A stretch of DNA of 64,000 nt from Candidatus Gastranaerophilales bacterium (GCA_944323475.1 CALUSQ010000005.1:1-64000); one strand, 5' to 3'. Positions 27,305 through 36,430 are shown, counted from the first letter of the stretch. The notes: generated by a model from the letters alone, not told the origin. Program-made: numbers and translations.

Positions 27305-27462
27305 GGTATGGGTTCTCCTGTTCTCTCTTTTTGTTTATTTAATATCAAAACACACTAAATGCTTGATATTATATTAACGTTGTACAGATTTTTTTTTGCT
27401 ACATAATTATTTTAATTTTAAATTTATTAACAATTATTTACATCCGTCTTTTAATGTATATA

Positions 27463-27729
27463 CTACAGACCTAGCATTAAAAGGATTTTGACAACTGCAA
27501 TTTGGATAAACTGTAAAGCAAAAAGTGCAATGATTGGCGAAAAATCCAATCCACCCATTGGTGGAATAATTTTTCTAAAAGGACCTAAAAAAGCATCTGA
27601 TACAATTGCCAATGCTCTAAAAAAAGGTACAGACCAATCAATAGATGGAATCCAAGTCAAAAATATTCTGAGAATAATTACCCAAAAATATAGTTGAAAA
27701 AAATCATAAACTATTTGCGATAATTGCAC
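27463..27729 (-). CDS. YggT family membrane protein
   Basis: The 88-residue protein has two transmembrane helices (about 8-25 and 62-85) flanking the YggT signature LRIFLTWIPSIDW and a PFRKIIPPMGGLDFSPIIAL loop. In cyanobacteria and plastids (Ycf19/CCB3 type) these proteins act in membrane complex assembly or cell-division-related roles. The precise function is unknown. GTG start with GAGGTG 7 nt upstream. It lies 24 nt downstream of mtnP. Confidence 0.85.
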   Translation of the reverse strand: MQLSQIVYDFFQLYFWVIILRIFLTWIPSIDWSVPFFRALAIVSDAFLGPFRKIIPPMGGLDFSPIIALFALQFIQIAVVKILLMLGL

Positions 27730-27753
27730 AATTACACCTCATAATATTTAAAA

Positions 27754-28557
27754 TTATACTCTTGAACCTGCTATTGTTTTTGCACAATCACACACAGTTC
27801 TTTCTTTAGGAAGTTTTTTAATCAAATTAAATAATAAAGATTTTAATTTCTCATTATTATCGTTAAATACCTTGATAACCTCTGCATGTTGAACAGGTGG
27901 AACTTCACCGACAAGACCAGCATCATAGTCCGTAATTAATGAAATGTTAAGCGGACACATATCCATTTCTTTTACAAGATAAGCCTCAGGGAATTGAGTC
28001 ATATTAATAACTTCCCAACCTTGAGATGTAAAGAATTTGGATTCGGATTTTGTAGAAAATCTTGGACCATTAATAACAACTACTGTTCCTGTTTCATGAA
28101 CAGTAATACCTAATTCTTTAGCTGTATCAATCGCCATCTGTCTCATTTCAGGACAATATGGATTTGCAGCACTAACGTGTGTAACAATTGGTCCATCAAA
28201 GAAAGTTGATTTCCTTCCATCTGTCCAATCAACAAATTGATCACAAATTACAAAATGTCCGGGAGCAACATGTTTTTGCAAACTACCTGCAGCACATGGA
28301 GAAATTACTCTAGTACAACCGATAGATTTCATAGCCCAAACATTTGCTCTGTAATTAATTAAATGAGGCGGAATAGTATGATTTCTGCCATGTCTTGGCA
28401 TAAAAGCAACTTTATGTTCTCCAATATTTCCAATAAAAACACTATCAGACGGTGAACCGTATGGTGTTTCTACTCTCACTTCTTCAATATTATCCAAAAA
28501 TTTGTAAAAACCTGAACCACCAAATACACCGATATCTGCAATTTTTTTTATTTCCAT
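27754..28557 (-). CDS. mtnP: S-methyl-5'-thioadenosine phosphorylase
   Basis: Cleaves methylthioadenosine, the by-product of spermidine synthesis, to adenine and methylthioribose-1-phosphate. The 267-residue protein carries GVFGGSGFYKF, the phosphate/ribose motifs PRHGRNHTIPPHLINYRAN and SPCAAGSLQ, then VVINGPRFSTKSES and NMTQFPEAYLVKEM, with the purine-site Asp in DYDAG. The NMTxxPE pattern fits MTA rather than inosine phosphorylases. GGGGAG precedes the ATG. It complements speD; a mtnA-like next step is not in the window. Confidence 0.93.
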   Translation of the reverse strand: MEIKKIADIGVFGGSGFYKFLDNIEEVRVETPYGSPSDSVFIGNIGEHKVAFMPRHGRNHTIPPHLINYRANVWAMKSIGCTRVISPCAAGSLQKHVAPGHFVICDQFVDWTDGRKSTFFDGPIVTHVSAANPYCPEMRQMAIDTAKELGITVHETGTVVVINGPRFSTKSESKFFTSQGWEVINMTQFPEAYLVKEMDMCPLNISLITDYDAGLVGEVPPVQHAEVIKVFNDNNEKLKSLLFNLIKKLPKERTVCDCAKTIAGSRV

Positions 28558-28589
28558 TTTTTCTCCCCAAGTTTATATTTATATATAAT

Positions 28590-29270
28590 CTATTTTATTT
28601 CTGCTTGTTTTTGAAGCCATTCGTAGGCTTTAGATTGATTTGCATTTGAAGTTGATGTTGAAGGAACAGTAATTTTTCCGTCCTTAAAAACTCTAACAAC
28701 ATATCCGGAAGATGCACCCTCACAGTTAGGGTCAATTACACCATCAACTTGACCTGCAGCTGTAACGCCATACCAGTTATCAAAACAAACACCATTAGAT
28801 GTTCTAAAGTTTGCACCTATAACCTTAGAGTCTCCAACAGTAATACCAGTATTGCTGTCACAATTGACATCACCGAGTGTGTTAAGCTGATCAACCATAA
28901 AATAGCAAACTGCAGCAGCCCTACTTATGTTAGTTTTTGTTTTTTGAGTACCTCCGGATATATAATTAACAGTAGCTTCCGGATAAGGGGCATCTCTGAA
29001 ATCGTGATGCAAATCGTATTCACCACTTGTTCTGTCTTCTTCTGACAAATAAGTTTGATTATATTTTGTTGAATCATTTATTATATTTGACACAGCAGTT
29101 TCTACAGCATGATATGCCTTGATAAACAAAATTTTGTCTTTATCAGGGTTAACACGATTAATAGTACGCAACATCAACGCCATTAACACACCGATAATCA
29201 TGATAGTAAGCAAAGTTTCTGCGAGTGTAAATCCTTTCTTTGTATTTAAAAAATTAGTATTTATATTCAT
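28590..29270 (-). CDS. Type IV pilin-like prepilin
   Basis: Class III signal: a short positively charged leader ends KKG, and the mature protein begins FTLAETLLTIMIIGVL with Glu at position 5, the PilD cleavage/methylation motif. The hydrophobic helix spans about 13-35. The C-terminal part (about 60-226) has two well-separated cysteine pairs, as in pilin D-loops, and Gly/Thr/Ser-rich strands. Major or minor status is unknown. A PilB/GspE-like ATPase is at 48340-49734, the only other pilus-related gene seen. Confidence 0.88.
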   Translation of the reverse strand: MNINTNFLNTKKGFTLAETLLTIMIIGVLMALMLRTINRVNPDKDKILFIKAYHAVETAVSNIINDSTKYNQTYLSEEDRTSGEYDLHHDFRDAPYPEATVNYISGGTQKTKTNISRAAAVCYFMVDQLNTLGDVNCDSNTGITVGDSKVIGANFRTSNGVCFDNWYGVTAAGQVDGVIDPNCEGASSGYVVRVFKDGKITVPSTSTSNANQSKAYEWLQKQAEIK

Positions 29271-29444
29271 ATAAACTCCTTTATTTTTCTCGATTATATT
29301 CTATATTCCCGAAAATTGCAAAAATTAAATGTTATTCTAAAAAATTTTACAATTAACAATTGTTAACAATAGCTAAAACTTAAGCAATAAACTAAATAAA
29401 AAATTTTTTATATAAATAGGTAGTAAAGTAAGGTAAGATAAATT

Positions 29445-29687
29445 ATGGTAAACGGTATTTCATCTTTTGTTCCCTATCAAGGATATCCGGCAAATGCTAC
29501 AGGAGCGACACCAGTAACAAAAGATATCGCAAGTTATTGTTATGACACACAACGTCCTAACATTTCAAAAACATATACTTATTTAACAACAGAAGACAAA
29601 CCCAATTACACTTGGCCTGTTATAGGTGCAGTAGTTTCAGCTTTGTCATTATTAACAGTGGCTGGTTTAAAACTTAAAAAATGGTAA
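29445..29687 (+). CDS. Small membrane-anchored protein of unknown function
   Basis: The 80-residue protein has a polar, Tyr/Thr/Pro-rich N-terminus and one C-terminal helix (about 55-75, WPVIGAVVSALSLLTVAGL) ending in a basic LKLKKW tail. That is a tail-anchor arrangement with the N-terminus probably cytoplasmic or, if exported by another route, outside. It is convergent with and abuts the iron-sulfur protein gene (1-nt spacing). No family recognised. Confidence 0.6.
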   Translation: MVNGISSFVPYQGYPANATGATPVTKDIASYCYDTQRPNISKTYTYLTTEDKPNYTWPVIGAVVSALSLLTVAGLKLKKW

Positions 29688-30908
29688 TTAAACCTGTATA
29701 CAATACTTCGCTAAAAAGACAAACAGATTCATAGCCACTGGTCTTGAATCTGATGAAATTTCTGTTTCAATAAAGCCTTGTTCCAATCCTAGAAGACAAG
29801 CAGGACAAGTAGTTAATACAATATCAACACCATTTTTTATATATGATTCTACCTTACTTTTTGAAATTTGTTTGGAAATTTTGGGATTTTTCAATGCAAA
29901 TGTTCCTGAAAATCCGCAACACTTATCATAATCTTCAACATGAATATACTCAATATTTTTTATCTTGCTTACTATACTCAAAATATCAAAATCCTCATGA
30001 CAAGGCTTATGAATAGCAATTTTGAAATTCTTTTCAGATAAAAATTCCATATTTTTTAATAATTCAATTACACTAATTGTTGAAGTTTGAAGTTTTTTGG
30101 CAATAGCAGAATCAAAATAGTCAACATAACTTTTTAAAACACTGTTGCAAGAAGCACAATCAGTTATAACGAAATCAAAATCACAATCAAATTTAGAAAG
30201 ATTTTTGAGTAACAGTTTATTAAATTCATCAATATTGCCATCAGAAAGATAACTTATTCCACAGCACTCAAAATCTTTTTTTAAGAGTTTTATACCAGAA
30301 TTTTCAAGAATTTTTTTTACGGCATATTCAGTTTCATTATTAATATACTTATTAAAACAGCCTTCAAAATAAATTGCTGTTTTTAAATACTTATTACAAT
30401 CACATACATTTTTTCTACTTGGGTAATTGTTCTTAAAAAGAAAACGTAACAATAAGAAATTCTTTCCAAAATTACCCATTTTTAATATAAATCTTTCAAA
30501 AAATTTAAAAATATTTTCAAATTTGAAAATATTATAAAAAATATGAAAAATTCTTAAAAGACATAAAGCTGTCTTAAATAAAGAATAAGAAAACAAAAAT
30601 TTATTAAGAAATCCTAGTTTATGATTTTTATAGTATTCTGATCTAGCAGCAACAAAAATCTTTCTTGCATCAATACCACTAGGACAAAAATCCTTACATG
30701 CATTGCAACCTGTGCACAAATCCAAATACATTTTTATTTTAGGTGTCATTAAAAGTTCACCTTTTAACACACCATTTAACATATTAAATTTACCTTTAGA
30801 AACGGCACATTCATTCAATGTTGCCTTGTAAACAGGACAAACCGATTGGCACAAACCACATCTGGAACACTTGTAAATATCTTCTTCATAATCTTTTAAA
30901 TTAGCCAT
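29688..30908 (-). CDS. GlcF/LutA-like iron-sulfur oxidoreductase subunit
   Basis: Electron-transfer subunit of a glycolate/lactate-oxidase-type complex. Two 4Fe-4S motifs near the N-terminus: CSRCGLCQSVCP and CTGCNACKDFCP. Two CCG domains follow, with ECCGISYLSDG and KCCGFSGTFALKN. About 406 residues from the ATG at 30908; a GTG 18 nt further upstream is possible, and neither has a clear ribosome-binding site. The usual FAD-dependent partner (GlcD) is not adjacent, so the hydroxyacid substrate is unknown. Confidence 0.82.
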   Translation of the reverse strand: MANLKDYEEDIYKCSRCGLCQSVCPVYKATLNECAVSKGKFNMLNGVLKGELLMTPKIKMYLDLCTGCNACKDFCPSGIDARKIFVAARSEYYKNHKLGFLNKFLFSYSLFKTALCLLRIFHIFYNIFKFENIFKFFERFILKMGNFGKNFLLLRFLFKNNYPSRKNVCDCNKYLKTAIYFEGCFNKYINNETEYAVKKILENSGIKLLKKDFECCGISYLSDGNIDEFNKLLLKNLSKFDCDFDFVITDCASCNSVLKSYVDYFDSAIAKKLQTSTISVIELLKNMEFLSEKNFKIAIHKPCHEDFDILSIVSKIKNIEYIHVEDYDKCCGFSGTFALKNPKISKQISKSKVESYIKNGVDIVLTTCPACLLGLEQGFIETEISSDSRPVAMNLFVFLAKYCIQV

Positions 30909-31007
30909 ATATAATATTATATTCACAAAGAATTATTTAGTGATAAAATTTTCATATATTTGTCTATACAATTATATTAAATATATTTTATTGTATTAAG
31001 GGGAAAA

Positions 31008-32036
31008 ATGAAAACAGCAATAGCAGAAAATCAAAAGATATTTATACAAGACAGACCTCAACCTAATCTTGAAGATTATGATAATAAAGGGGCAATCGTA
31101 AAAGTATTAGGATGTGGCTTGTGTGGTTCTGATATAGTAAAATTTCTTCATGATGGTACAGAAAAAGTTTTAGGCCACGAAGTTGTCGGAGAAATTGTTG
31201 AAATAAAGCCATCGGTGTTTTCTAAATTTAAAGTAGGAGACAAGATAGTTTTAGGACATCACGTCCCATGTATGAAATGTGACTATTGTGAAAATAAAAA
31301 TTATTCTATGTGTCATCAATTTAAAGAAACAAATATTTTTCCAGGTGGCTTTGCAGAGTACATATATGTTTCGCCCAAACATCTTAAAAACACAGTATTT
31401 AAAGTACCAAAACACTTAGATGATATGGAAATTTCATTTATGGAGCCATTAGCCTGTTGCATTAGAGCCGTTGAAAGAGCTGAAGTTAAAAAAGGAACAA
31501 CATCCTTAGTAATCGGGCTTGGTTCTATAGGTCTTTTAATGGGACAAGCTGTAAAAGCTTTTAAAGGTGATGTTATAGGTTGTGATCTTATAGAAGAAAG
31601 AGTAGCTCTTGCAAACAATTTGAACTTTGATGCTTCTATAAAATTCGAAGATAATGATACAACGTCTTCATTAATAAAAGAAATGACATGCAATTTAGGT
31701 GCAGATATCATATTTATGACATCCGGTTCTGACAAAGCAATTGAATTTGCAATCAAATCTGTAAGAGACGGAGGTACAATATTGATATTTTCATCGGTAC
31801 CAAATGATATGGCCGGATACACAAATAATGACATTTACTATAGAGAGTTAAAAATTTTAGGTAGTTATTCTCCATCTCCCATGGATTTGGCACTTTCTCA
31901 TAAACTTCTTTCAAAGAAAAAAGTAATAGTAAAATATCTTTCTACTGCATATAGTTTGGAGGAGCTTGGAGAAGCAATTGAAGACACCATATCAAACAAA
32001 ACATTAAAAGCATATATAAAAATCGCAAAAGATTAG
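31008..32036 (+). CDS. Zinc-dependent medium-chain dehydrogenase (copy 1)
   Basis: NAD(P)-dependent alcohol/polyol dehydrogenase. Catalytic zinc ligands fit Cys39 (CGLCGSD) and His57-Glu58 (GHEVVGEI). The structural zinc loop has Cys88, 91, 94 and 102. Rossmann motif GLGSIGLLMG follows at about 165-175. The sorbitol/threonine dehydrogenase-like subgroup fits best, but substrate is unknown. AAGGGG precedes the ATG. The second dehydrogenase starts 10 nt downstream. Confidence 0.85.
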   Translation: MKTAIAENQKIFIQDRPQPNLEDYDNKGAIVKVLGCGLCGSDIVKFLHDGTEKVLGHEVVGEIVEIKPSVFSKFKVGDKIVLGHHVPCMKCDYCENKNYSMCHQFKETNIFPGGFAEYIYVSPKHLKNTVFKVPKHLDDMEISFMEPLACCIRAVERAEVKKGTTSLVIGLGSIGLLMGQAVKAFKGDVIGCDLIEERVALANNLNFDASIKFEDNDTTSSLIKEMTCNLGADIIFMTSGSDKAIEFAIKSVRDGGTILIFSSVPNDMAGYTNNDIYYRELKILGSYSPSPMDLALSHKLLSKKKVIVKYLSTAYSLEELGEAIEDTISNKTLKAYIKIAKD

Positions 32037-32046
32037 GGAAAAAATA

Positions 32047-33084
32047 ATGAAGATGAAAGCGATAAGATATTATGCCCCTCAGGACATAAGATATGAAGAA
32101 GTCGATGTAAAAGAGCCAAATGACAATGAAGTTTTAGTCAGAATACAAGCTGCACTAACATGTGGAACTGATGTAAAAACTTTTCGAAGAGGACATCCTG
32201 TATTAATAAAAAAAACTCCCTCAGGCTTTGGTCATGAGTTTGCAGGAGTAATTGAAAGAGTAGGAAAAAATGTTATAGATTTCAAACCAGGAGACAGAGT
32301 TGTTGGTGCAAATTCTGCACCTTGCGGAAAATGTTTTTTCTGTCAAAAAAAACAATATAACCTTTGTGAAAATTTGGATCTGCTTAACGGGGCATATGCA
32401 GAATTCATAACAATACCTCAAAGAATAGTAGAAAAAAATCTTTTAAAAATCCCAACAGGCTTAAGTTTTGAAAAAGCCGCTTTCACTGAGCCACTGGCAA
32501 ATGTTGTACATGGTATAGAAAGAACAAATATTCAGCCTGGTGATACCGTTGGAGTGTTTGGCATAGGACCAATAGGTCTTATGTTTGCAAGACTTGCAAA
32601 ACTAAAAGGAGCAAAGGTTATTGCAGCAGGAAGGAATCCTCTAAAACTTCAGATGGCAAAAGAATTTGCTCTTTGTGATGAAGTGATAGATTTAAAAAAA
32701 TATCAACATCCCGAAAAAATATTTCGAGATTTTACAGAAGACGGAAGAGGTCTAGATGTCGCTGTGGAGTGTGTTGGGCTACCGGAGACATGGGAAAAAA
32801 TGTTTGAACTAGTCAGAAAAGGCGGGACAGTGCATTTGTTTGGAGGTTGCAAGTCAGGAACAACTGTAAATCTTAATACAAAACAGTTACACTATGATGA
32901 AATAAAAATTATCAGTGTATTCCACCATACACCACAATATTTTAGACAAGCATTAGATTTGATTGCAAATGGGCATGTAGATGTTACAAAACTTATTACA
33001 AAGAAAATGCCTCTTTCTGAAACTAAAGAAGCTATTTTTGCCCATGAAAGAGGCGAAGCAATTAAAGTTTTGTTAACACCATAA
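32047..33084 (+). CDS. Zinc-dependent medium-chain dehydrogenase (copy 2)
   Basis: The 345-residue paralogue of the upstream gene. Zinc ligands fit Cys39 (TCGTDVKTF) and His63-Glu64 (GHEFAG), with the structural cysteines at 93, 96, 99 and 107. Nucleotide-binding motif VFGIGPIGLMFARLAK. The two proteins are clearly different in sequence, so they probably act on different substrates or as a heteromer (inference). They form one operon. Confidence 0.85.
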   Translation: MKMKAIRYYAPQDIRYEEVDVKEPNDNEVLVRIQAALTCGTDVKTFRRGHPVLIKKTPSGFGHEFAGVIERVGKNVIDFKPGDRVVGANSAPCGKCFFCQKKQYNLCENLDLLNGAYAEFITIPQRIVEKNLLKIPTGLSFEKAAFTEPLANVVHGIERTNIQPGDTVGVFGIGPIGLMFARLAKLKGAKVIAAGRNPLKLQMAKEFALCDEVIDLKKYQHPEKIFRDFTEDGRGLDVAVECVGLPETWEKMFELVRKGGTVHLFGGCKSGTTVNLNTKQLHYDEIKIISVFHHTPQYFRQALDLIANGHVDVTKLITKKMPLSETKEAIFAHERGEAIKVLLTP

Positions 33085-33291
33085 ATTGAATTGTAAAGTT
33101 TTATATAAAAATATTTATTGTCTGAAATACACTAATTCACAGTTGTTTTAGACCATGCTCAAAAAATCCCGTCTAAAAATTGTATTGAAATGTAAATTTT
33201 ATATGTTACACTAGCAAATAATAAAATCTTTCTACTTTTACCAAGTGTGAAGAATTTAAGTAATCACCCAAGTTTAAAAGAAAAGAAGACT

Positions 33292-34155
33292 ATGATAAAA
33301 CTACAAACAAACCAAACACCCGTAGCAGGGATTATGCGTTCGAAAAGGGAGGCAGCGTTAGGTTCGGAAATGAGTTCCGTAGCAACTAGCCCTAAAAATC
33401 ATTTCGAACTTGAGCATTCAGCTTTTAAGGTGTGTTCAGACAAGAATCATTATGATGTGTATGACCATGCTGTGATTAAAAAGACTAATAGTGTGAATAA
33501 ATTCAATAAGAAGACCGCGAGTAATGTAAATTTTCGCGGTCTTCCTATTATGAAAACAAAGACCTGGAAACTCGCACAAAGTAATCTATTACACAAGTTC
33601 TTAAAAATGGCGGATTCAAACCAAACAGTATTTGATGCATTATTTGCATTACTTATTACTTGTGGTTTAAGACCTGCAGCTATTATGGCTCAAGCAAACG
33701 AGCACAACAAAGAAAAGAATAAAAAAGCTGCATCACATTCAATTTCATCAGGTATTATAGGTTACATATTTGCTGTAATAATTTATTCACCAATCAAAAA
33801 AGGTTTGGATAAAATCAGAAAAAATCCTGAAATTTATGCAGAAAAGGCAAAAGATTTCTTTACATATAATGGAACAAAGAAAATGGCTGCATCAAAAAGA
33901 TTCCAAACTTATACAATGATGTGTAATTACATTCCACAAGTAATTACAGCATCAGTTAGATCAGCTATTACAATCGCAATGATTCCTTATATTGACAAAT
34001 ACATACTTAATAAAATTTTCGGTTCTAATATAAAACCAACAACAAAAGCCGAATTACAAAATGACCCGACATACAAATTTGCATTTATTAACTTCAAAAA
34101 CAACAACTCAAATGCAAAAAAAGTATTCCAAAGCTTTACAGGAGTGATGAAATAA
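33292..34155 (+). CDS. Membrane protein of unknown family with an NFRG motif (pair member 1)
   Basis: Residues are counted from ATG 33292, where AAGAAGA precedes the start; an upstream GTG at 33247 lacks a ribosome-binding site. The first 80 residues are polar and end in SNVNFRGLPIM. Three hydrophobic helices follow at about 110-130, 150-170 and 215-245. I do not recognise a family. The first 250 bases have a different base composition from the rest and contain an 11-bp inverted repeat (33510-33544). The stop overlaps the next start (TAATG), so the two genes are coupled. The two proteins share layout: polar N-terminus, FxG-type motif, helical hairpin, lysine-rich middle and a C-terminal helix. 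Confidence 0.65.
   Translation: MIKLQTNQTPVAGIMRSKREAALGSEMSSVATSPKNHFELEHSAFKVCSDKNHYDVYDHAVIKKTNSVNKFNKKTASNVNFRGLPIMKTKTWKLAQSNLLHKFLKMADSNQTVFDALFALLITCGLRPAAIMAQANEHNKEKNKKAASHSISSGIIGYIFAVIIYSPIKKGLDKIRKNPEIYAEKAKDFFTYNGTKKMAASKRFQTYTMMCNYIPQVITASVRSAITIAMIPYIDKYILNKIFGSNIKPTTKAELQNDPTYKFAFINFKNNNSNAKKVFQSFTGVMK
33510..33544. repeat. Perfect inverted repeat inside the first membrane-pair gene
   Basis: GAAGACCGCGA (33510-33520) and TCGCGGTCTTC (33534-33544), an 11-bp GC-rich stem with a 13-nt loop. The 3' arm encodes the NFRGLP motif. There is no T-run, so it does not look like a terminator. It would fold strongly in the mRNA just before an in-frame ATG at 33550. Confidence 0.85.
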
Positions 34156-35105
34156 TGCAAATACAACCTTATACTTCAAAATATAATCTTTTAAAATATT
34201 CTCACAATAACAATAACAGATATTCTACCCCTTTAAAAGGCGATGTTGTTTCATTTGGTATAAACCCTATGGGCAAAATAACAGATGGACTAGCTCACGG
34301 GATGGGCAAAATAGGAGCAACAAAACCTGTTCAAAGGTTAGTTGATTTCTTAAAAGACAGAAATTATCAACAACATCTTGCAGCATTTGTTGGTGTAATG
34401 TTATCAAGCTTTTATATGCTAGATACAGCAAAATCTAAAAAAATTGAAAAAGATCAAAAAATGCCGCTTATTGTTAATCAAGCTGCTGTATGTGCTTTAT
34501 CAACAGCAGGTGCTTATACTCTGGACAATTACCTTGACAGACATATTGCAAATTTCACAGAAAAATTTAATATTGCAAATATTTCTGACCCAAAAACAAG
34601 AAAAATGTTTGCTAAATTACATGATAATCCAGAATATCTGGCTGTAGTAAAAAGAAGAGCTCAAAACAATCCTGAATTAAAAAAATCATTTGAAATTTTA
34701 GACAAAATGTTTGAGTTTAATGCTGGCGTAGAAAAAGAACTAAAAAATATAGTTAAAAAAGGTACAGCAGATGAAACTGTAAAAAATCTTATGAGCCAAA
34801 TTACTCAACTAGGCAAACAAAATGGAATGGATAAAGCAGACAAAGCCAAAGAATTGTTTATGGCTGCAAAGAAAAACAGTAAAACATTGACAAATATATT
34901 TAATAAACAAAGCATGACAAATGCAATAAAACTAACATCAAACAATGATACAAAATTATCAACTTTGATGAATGGTTTTAAAATTGCAAAATCCTTGATG
35001 ATTTTTGCAATGATATACAGGTTTATTGCACCTGTAGTTGCAACACCTATAGCAAACAGCATTAGTGAAAAAATTGAAAACAAGAAAAAAGCAGCTAATG
35101 CATAA
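34155..35105 (+). CDS. Membrane protein of unknown family with an SFG motif (pair member 2)
   Basis: 316 residues. The polar N-terminus holds VVSFGINPMGK near 31. Hydrophobic segments lie at about 75-92 (AAFVGVMLSSFYML), 105-122 and 275-300. The middle (130-265) is Lys/Asn/Ala-rich and helical. It appears to be a diverged relative of the preceding gene by order of features; the sequence match is weak by eye. Its start shares one base with the upstream stop. Function unknown. Confidence 0.65.
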   Translation: MQIQPYTSKYNLLKYSHNNNNRYSTPLKGDVVSFGINPMGKITDGLAHGMGKIGATKPVQRLVDFLKDRNYQQHLAAFVGVMLSSFYMLDTAKSKKIEKDQKMPLIVNQAAVCALSTAGAYTLDNYLDRHIANFTEKFNIANISDPKTRKMFAKLHDNPEYLAVVKRRAQNNPELKKSFEILDKMFEFNAGVEKELKNIVKKGTADETVKNLMSQITQLGKQNGMDKADKAKELFMAAKKNSKTLTNIFNKQSMTNAIKLTSNNDTKLSTLMNGFKIAKSLMIFAMIYRFIAPVVATPIANSISEKIENKKKAANA

Positions 35106-35126
35106 TTTGGAAAACTCAAACTAAAT

Positions 35127-35162
35127 AAAAAAAAACCCGTCTTTATAACACAAAGAACGGGG
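35127..35162 (-). terminator. Terminator for the KGLLP-repeat gene
   Basis: On the minus strand CCCGTTCTTT and AAAGACGGG pair around a short loop, followed by eight to nine T residues (35127-35135). It lies about 65 nt after the stop at 35228. On the plus strand the stem lacks a T-run. Confidence 0.85.
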
Positions 35163-35227
35163 AATTGGTTAGGTTTTAGTTTGGTTTATAAATAGGTTTT
35201 ATGTTTAATTAGTTTTTTGCTAATGAA

Positions 35228-36430
35228 TTATATTGTTCTAAAAATATTTTCATATTCATGAGAACAAGTAAGAAACTTCAACTGTGCATCTGTACCATTT
35301 AAAATAACATCATTTAAATGTCTGCGTTGTAATTGAGTCAATTTAGCAAGAGCTTTTGTATCAGCTTCTAGACCAATTGAAGACAATCTATGTTGAATTT
35401 TTTGACCATTTATTTCAGCAAATCTATTATTTTTTCTTGTTATTACAGGAGAAATATAACTGCCTTTTTCAGGTAATACATAAACTTCACCAGAAGAAGG
35501 TAAATTTCTTGCTGTTTCAAGTCTTTCTCTAGCAACCTCCATTTTTGATGGAGTATGAGCAGGAAGCAAACCTTTTACATTACCTGTTGATGCTGAGGCA
35601 GCAGGAAGTAATCCTTTTACAGCTTGTTGATTAGCCGGCAAGTTAAATATATTATTGTTGTTACCATAATAATATTCTATAGGTTTTAACTGAGGATTAA
35701 CTGTATTTCCAGCAGGAAGCAAACCTTTTACATTACCAGCTTGAGAAGAAGCTTGTGCTACAGGGAGCAAACCTTTTACATTACTAGCTTGAGAAGAAGC
35801 TTGTGCTACAGGGAGCAAACCTTTTACATTAGTTGTTTTTACAGGAGCTGGTGTCGGATTTACAGGACCACTAACAACAGGGTTAACAATTGGATTAACA
35901 ATTGGATTAACAATTGGATTAACCGGATTTGTCGGACCATTAACTACTGGATTAACAGGATTTGCCGGAGTAGCCGTTCTTGATATTAAACGGCTAGGAT
36001 CTGTTATCGGATTAGTTGTGGGTCTAACTGGAGAAGGAGTAACAACCGGACTATTTACTGGACGAACAGGATTTTTAATTTTCTTACCTTTTTTCAATGC
36101 CAATAGAACGGCAGCTGTACCCAAAGTTGTACCAATTATACCAAGTATAGTCGGTAATTCATCTTTTTTCTTATGAGTTGCAATAGGTCGAGCATAGTAG
36201 TTATTTTTTTGATCCTCATTACGAACCAAGTAGTCGCCATTAAATTGACCAATGCCAACTCCAGCTAGAGGGTTCATAAACATTCCCATTCCTGGGTACA
36301 TGCCTGCGCAATAACCTGCACCGAAGCCATAGCCTCCAGAAGGATTCATATTTGCAGAATAAGTTGTCTGCAAATTATACATTGGGCTGTACAAACTTTG
36401 AAAACTTGTGCTGTAATCATCAAAATACAT
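35228..36430 (-). CDS. Repeat-containing protein with one hydrophobic segment, unknown function
   Basis: 400 residues. The N-terminus (1-70) is rich in Tyr, Gly and Met (YGFGAGYCAGMYPGMGMF). A hydrophobic segment at about 90-112 (ILGIIGTTLGTAAVLLAL) is followed by a basic stop (KKGKKIK). A Pro/Asn/Val region with NPIV repeats and five copies of VKGLLP come next, two of them in identical 16-residue units. A helical C-terminal domain fills about 340-400. No signal peptide. The start region reads GGAGATTAGGTT before ATG. No family recognised. Confidence 0.68.
   Translation of the reverse strand: MYFDDYSTSFQSLYSPMYNLQTTYSANMNPSGGYGFGAGYCAGMYPGMGMFMNPLAGVGIGQFNGDYLVRNEDQKNNYYARPIATHKKKDELPTILGIIGTTLGTAAVLLALKKGKKIKNPVRPVNSPVVTPSPVRPTTNPITDPSRLISRTATPANPVNPVVNGPTNPVNPIVNPIVNPIVNPVVSGPVNPTPAPVKTTNVKGLLPVAQASSQASNVKGLLPVAQASSQAGNVKGLLPAGNTVNPQLKPIEYYYGNNNNIFNLPANQQAVKGLLPAASASTGNVKGLLPAHTPSKMEVARERLETARNLPSSGEVYVLPEKGSYISPVITRKNNRFAEINGQKIQHRLSSIGLEADTKALAKLTQLQRRHLNDVILNGTDAQLKFLTCSHEYENIFRTI
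35738..35833 (-). repeat. 48-bp tandem repeat (16-residue KGLLP units)
   Basis: Two near-identical units begin at 35738 and 35786, each encoding NVKGLLPVAQASSQ plus two residues, with partial units on both sides. Near-identity at DNA level points to recent duplication or gene conversion. Confidence 0.85.
35885..35923 (-). repeat. 12-bp tandem repeat (NPIV units)
   Basis: AACAATTGGATT repeats three times with no change, encoding NPIV units. It is an in-frame minisatellite in the Pro/Asn/Val region of the same gene. Confidence 0.9.
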
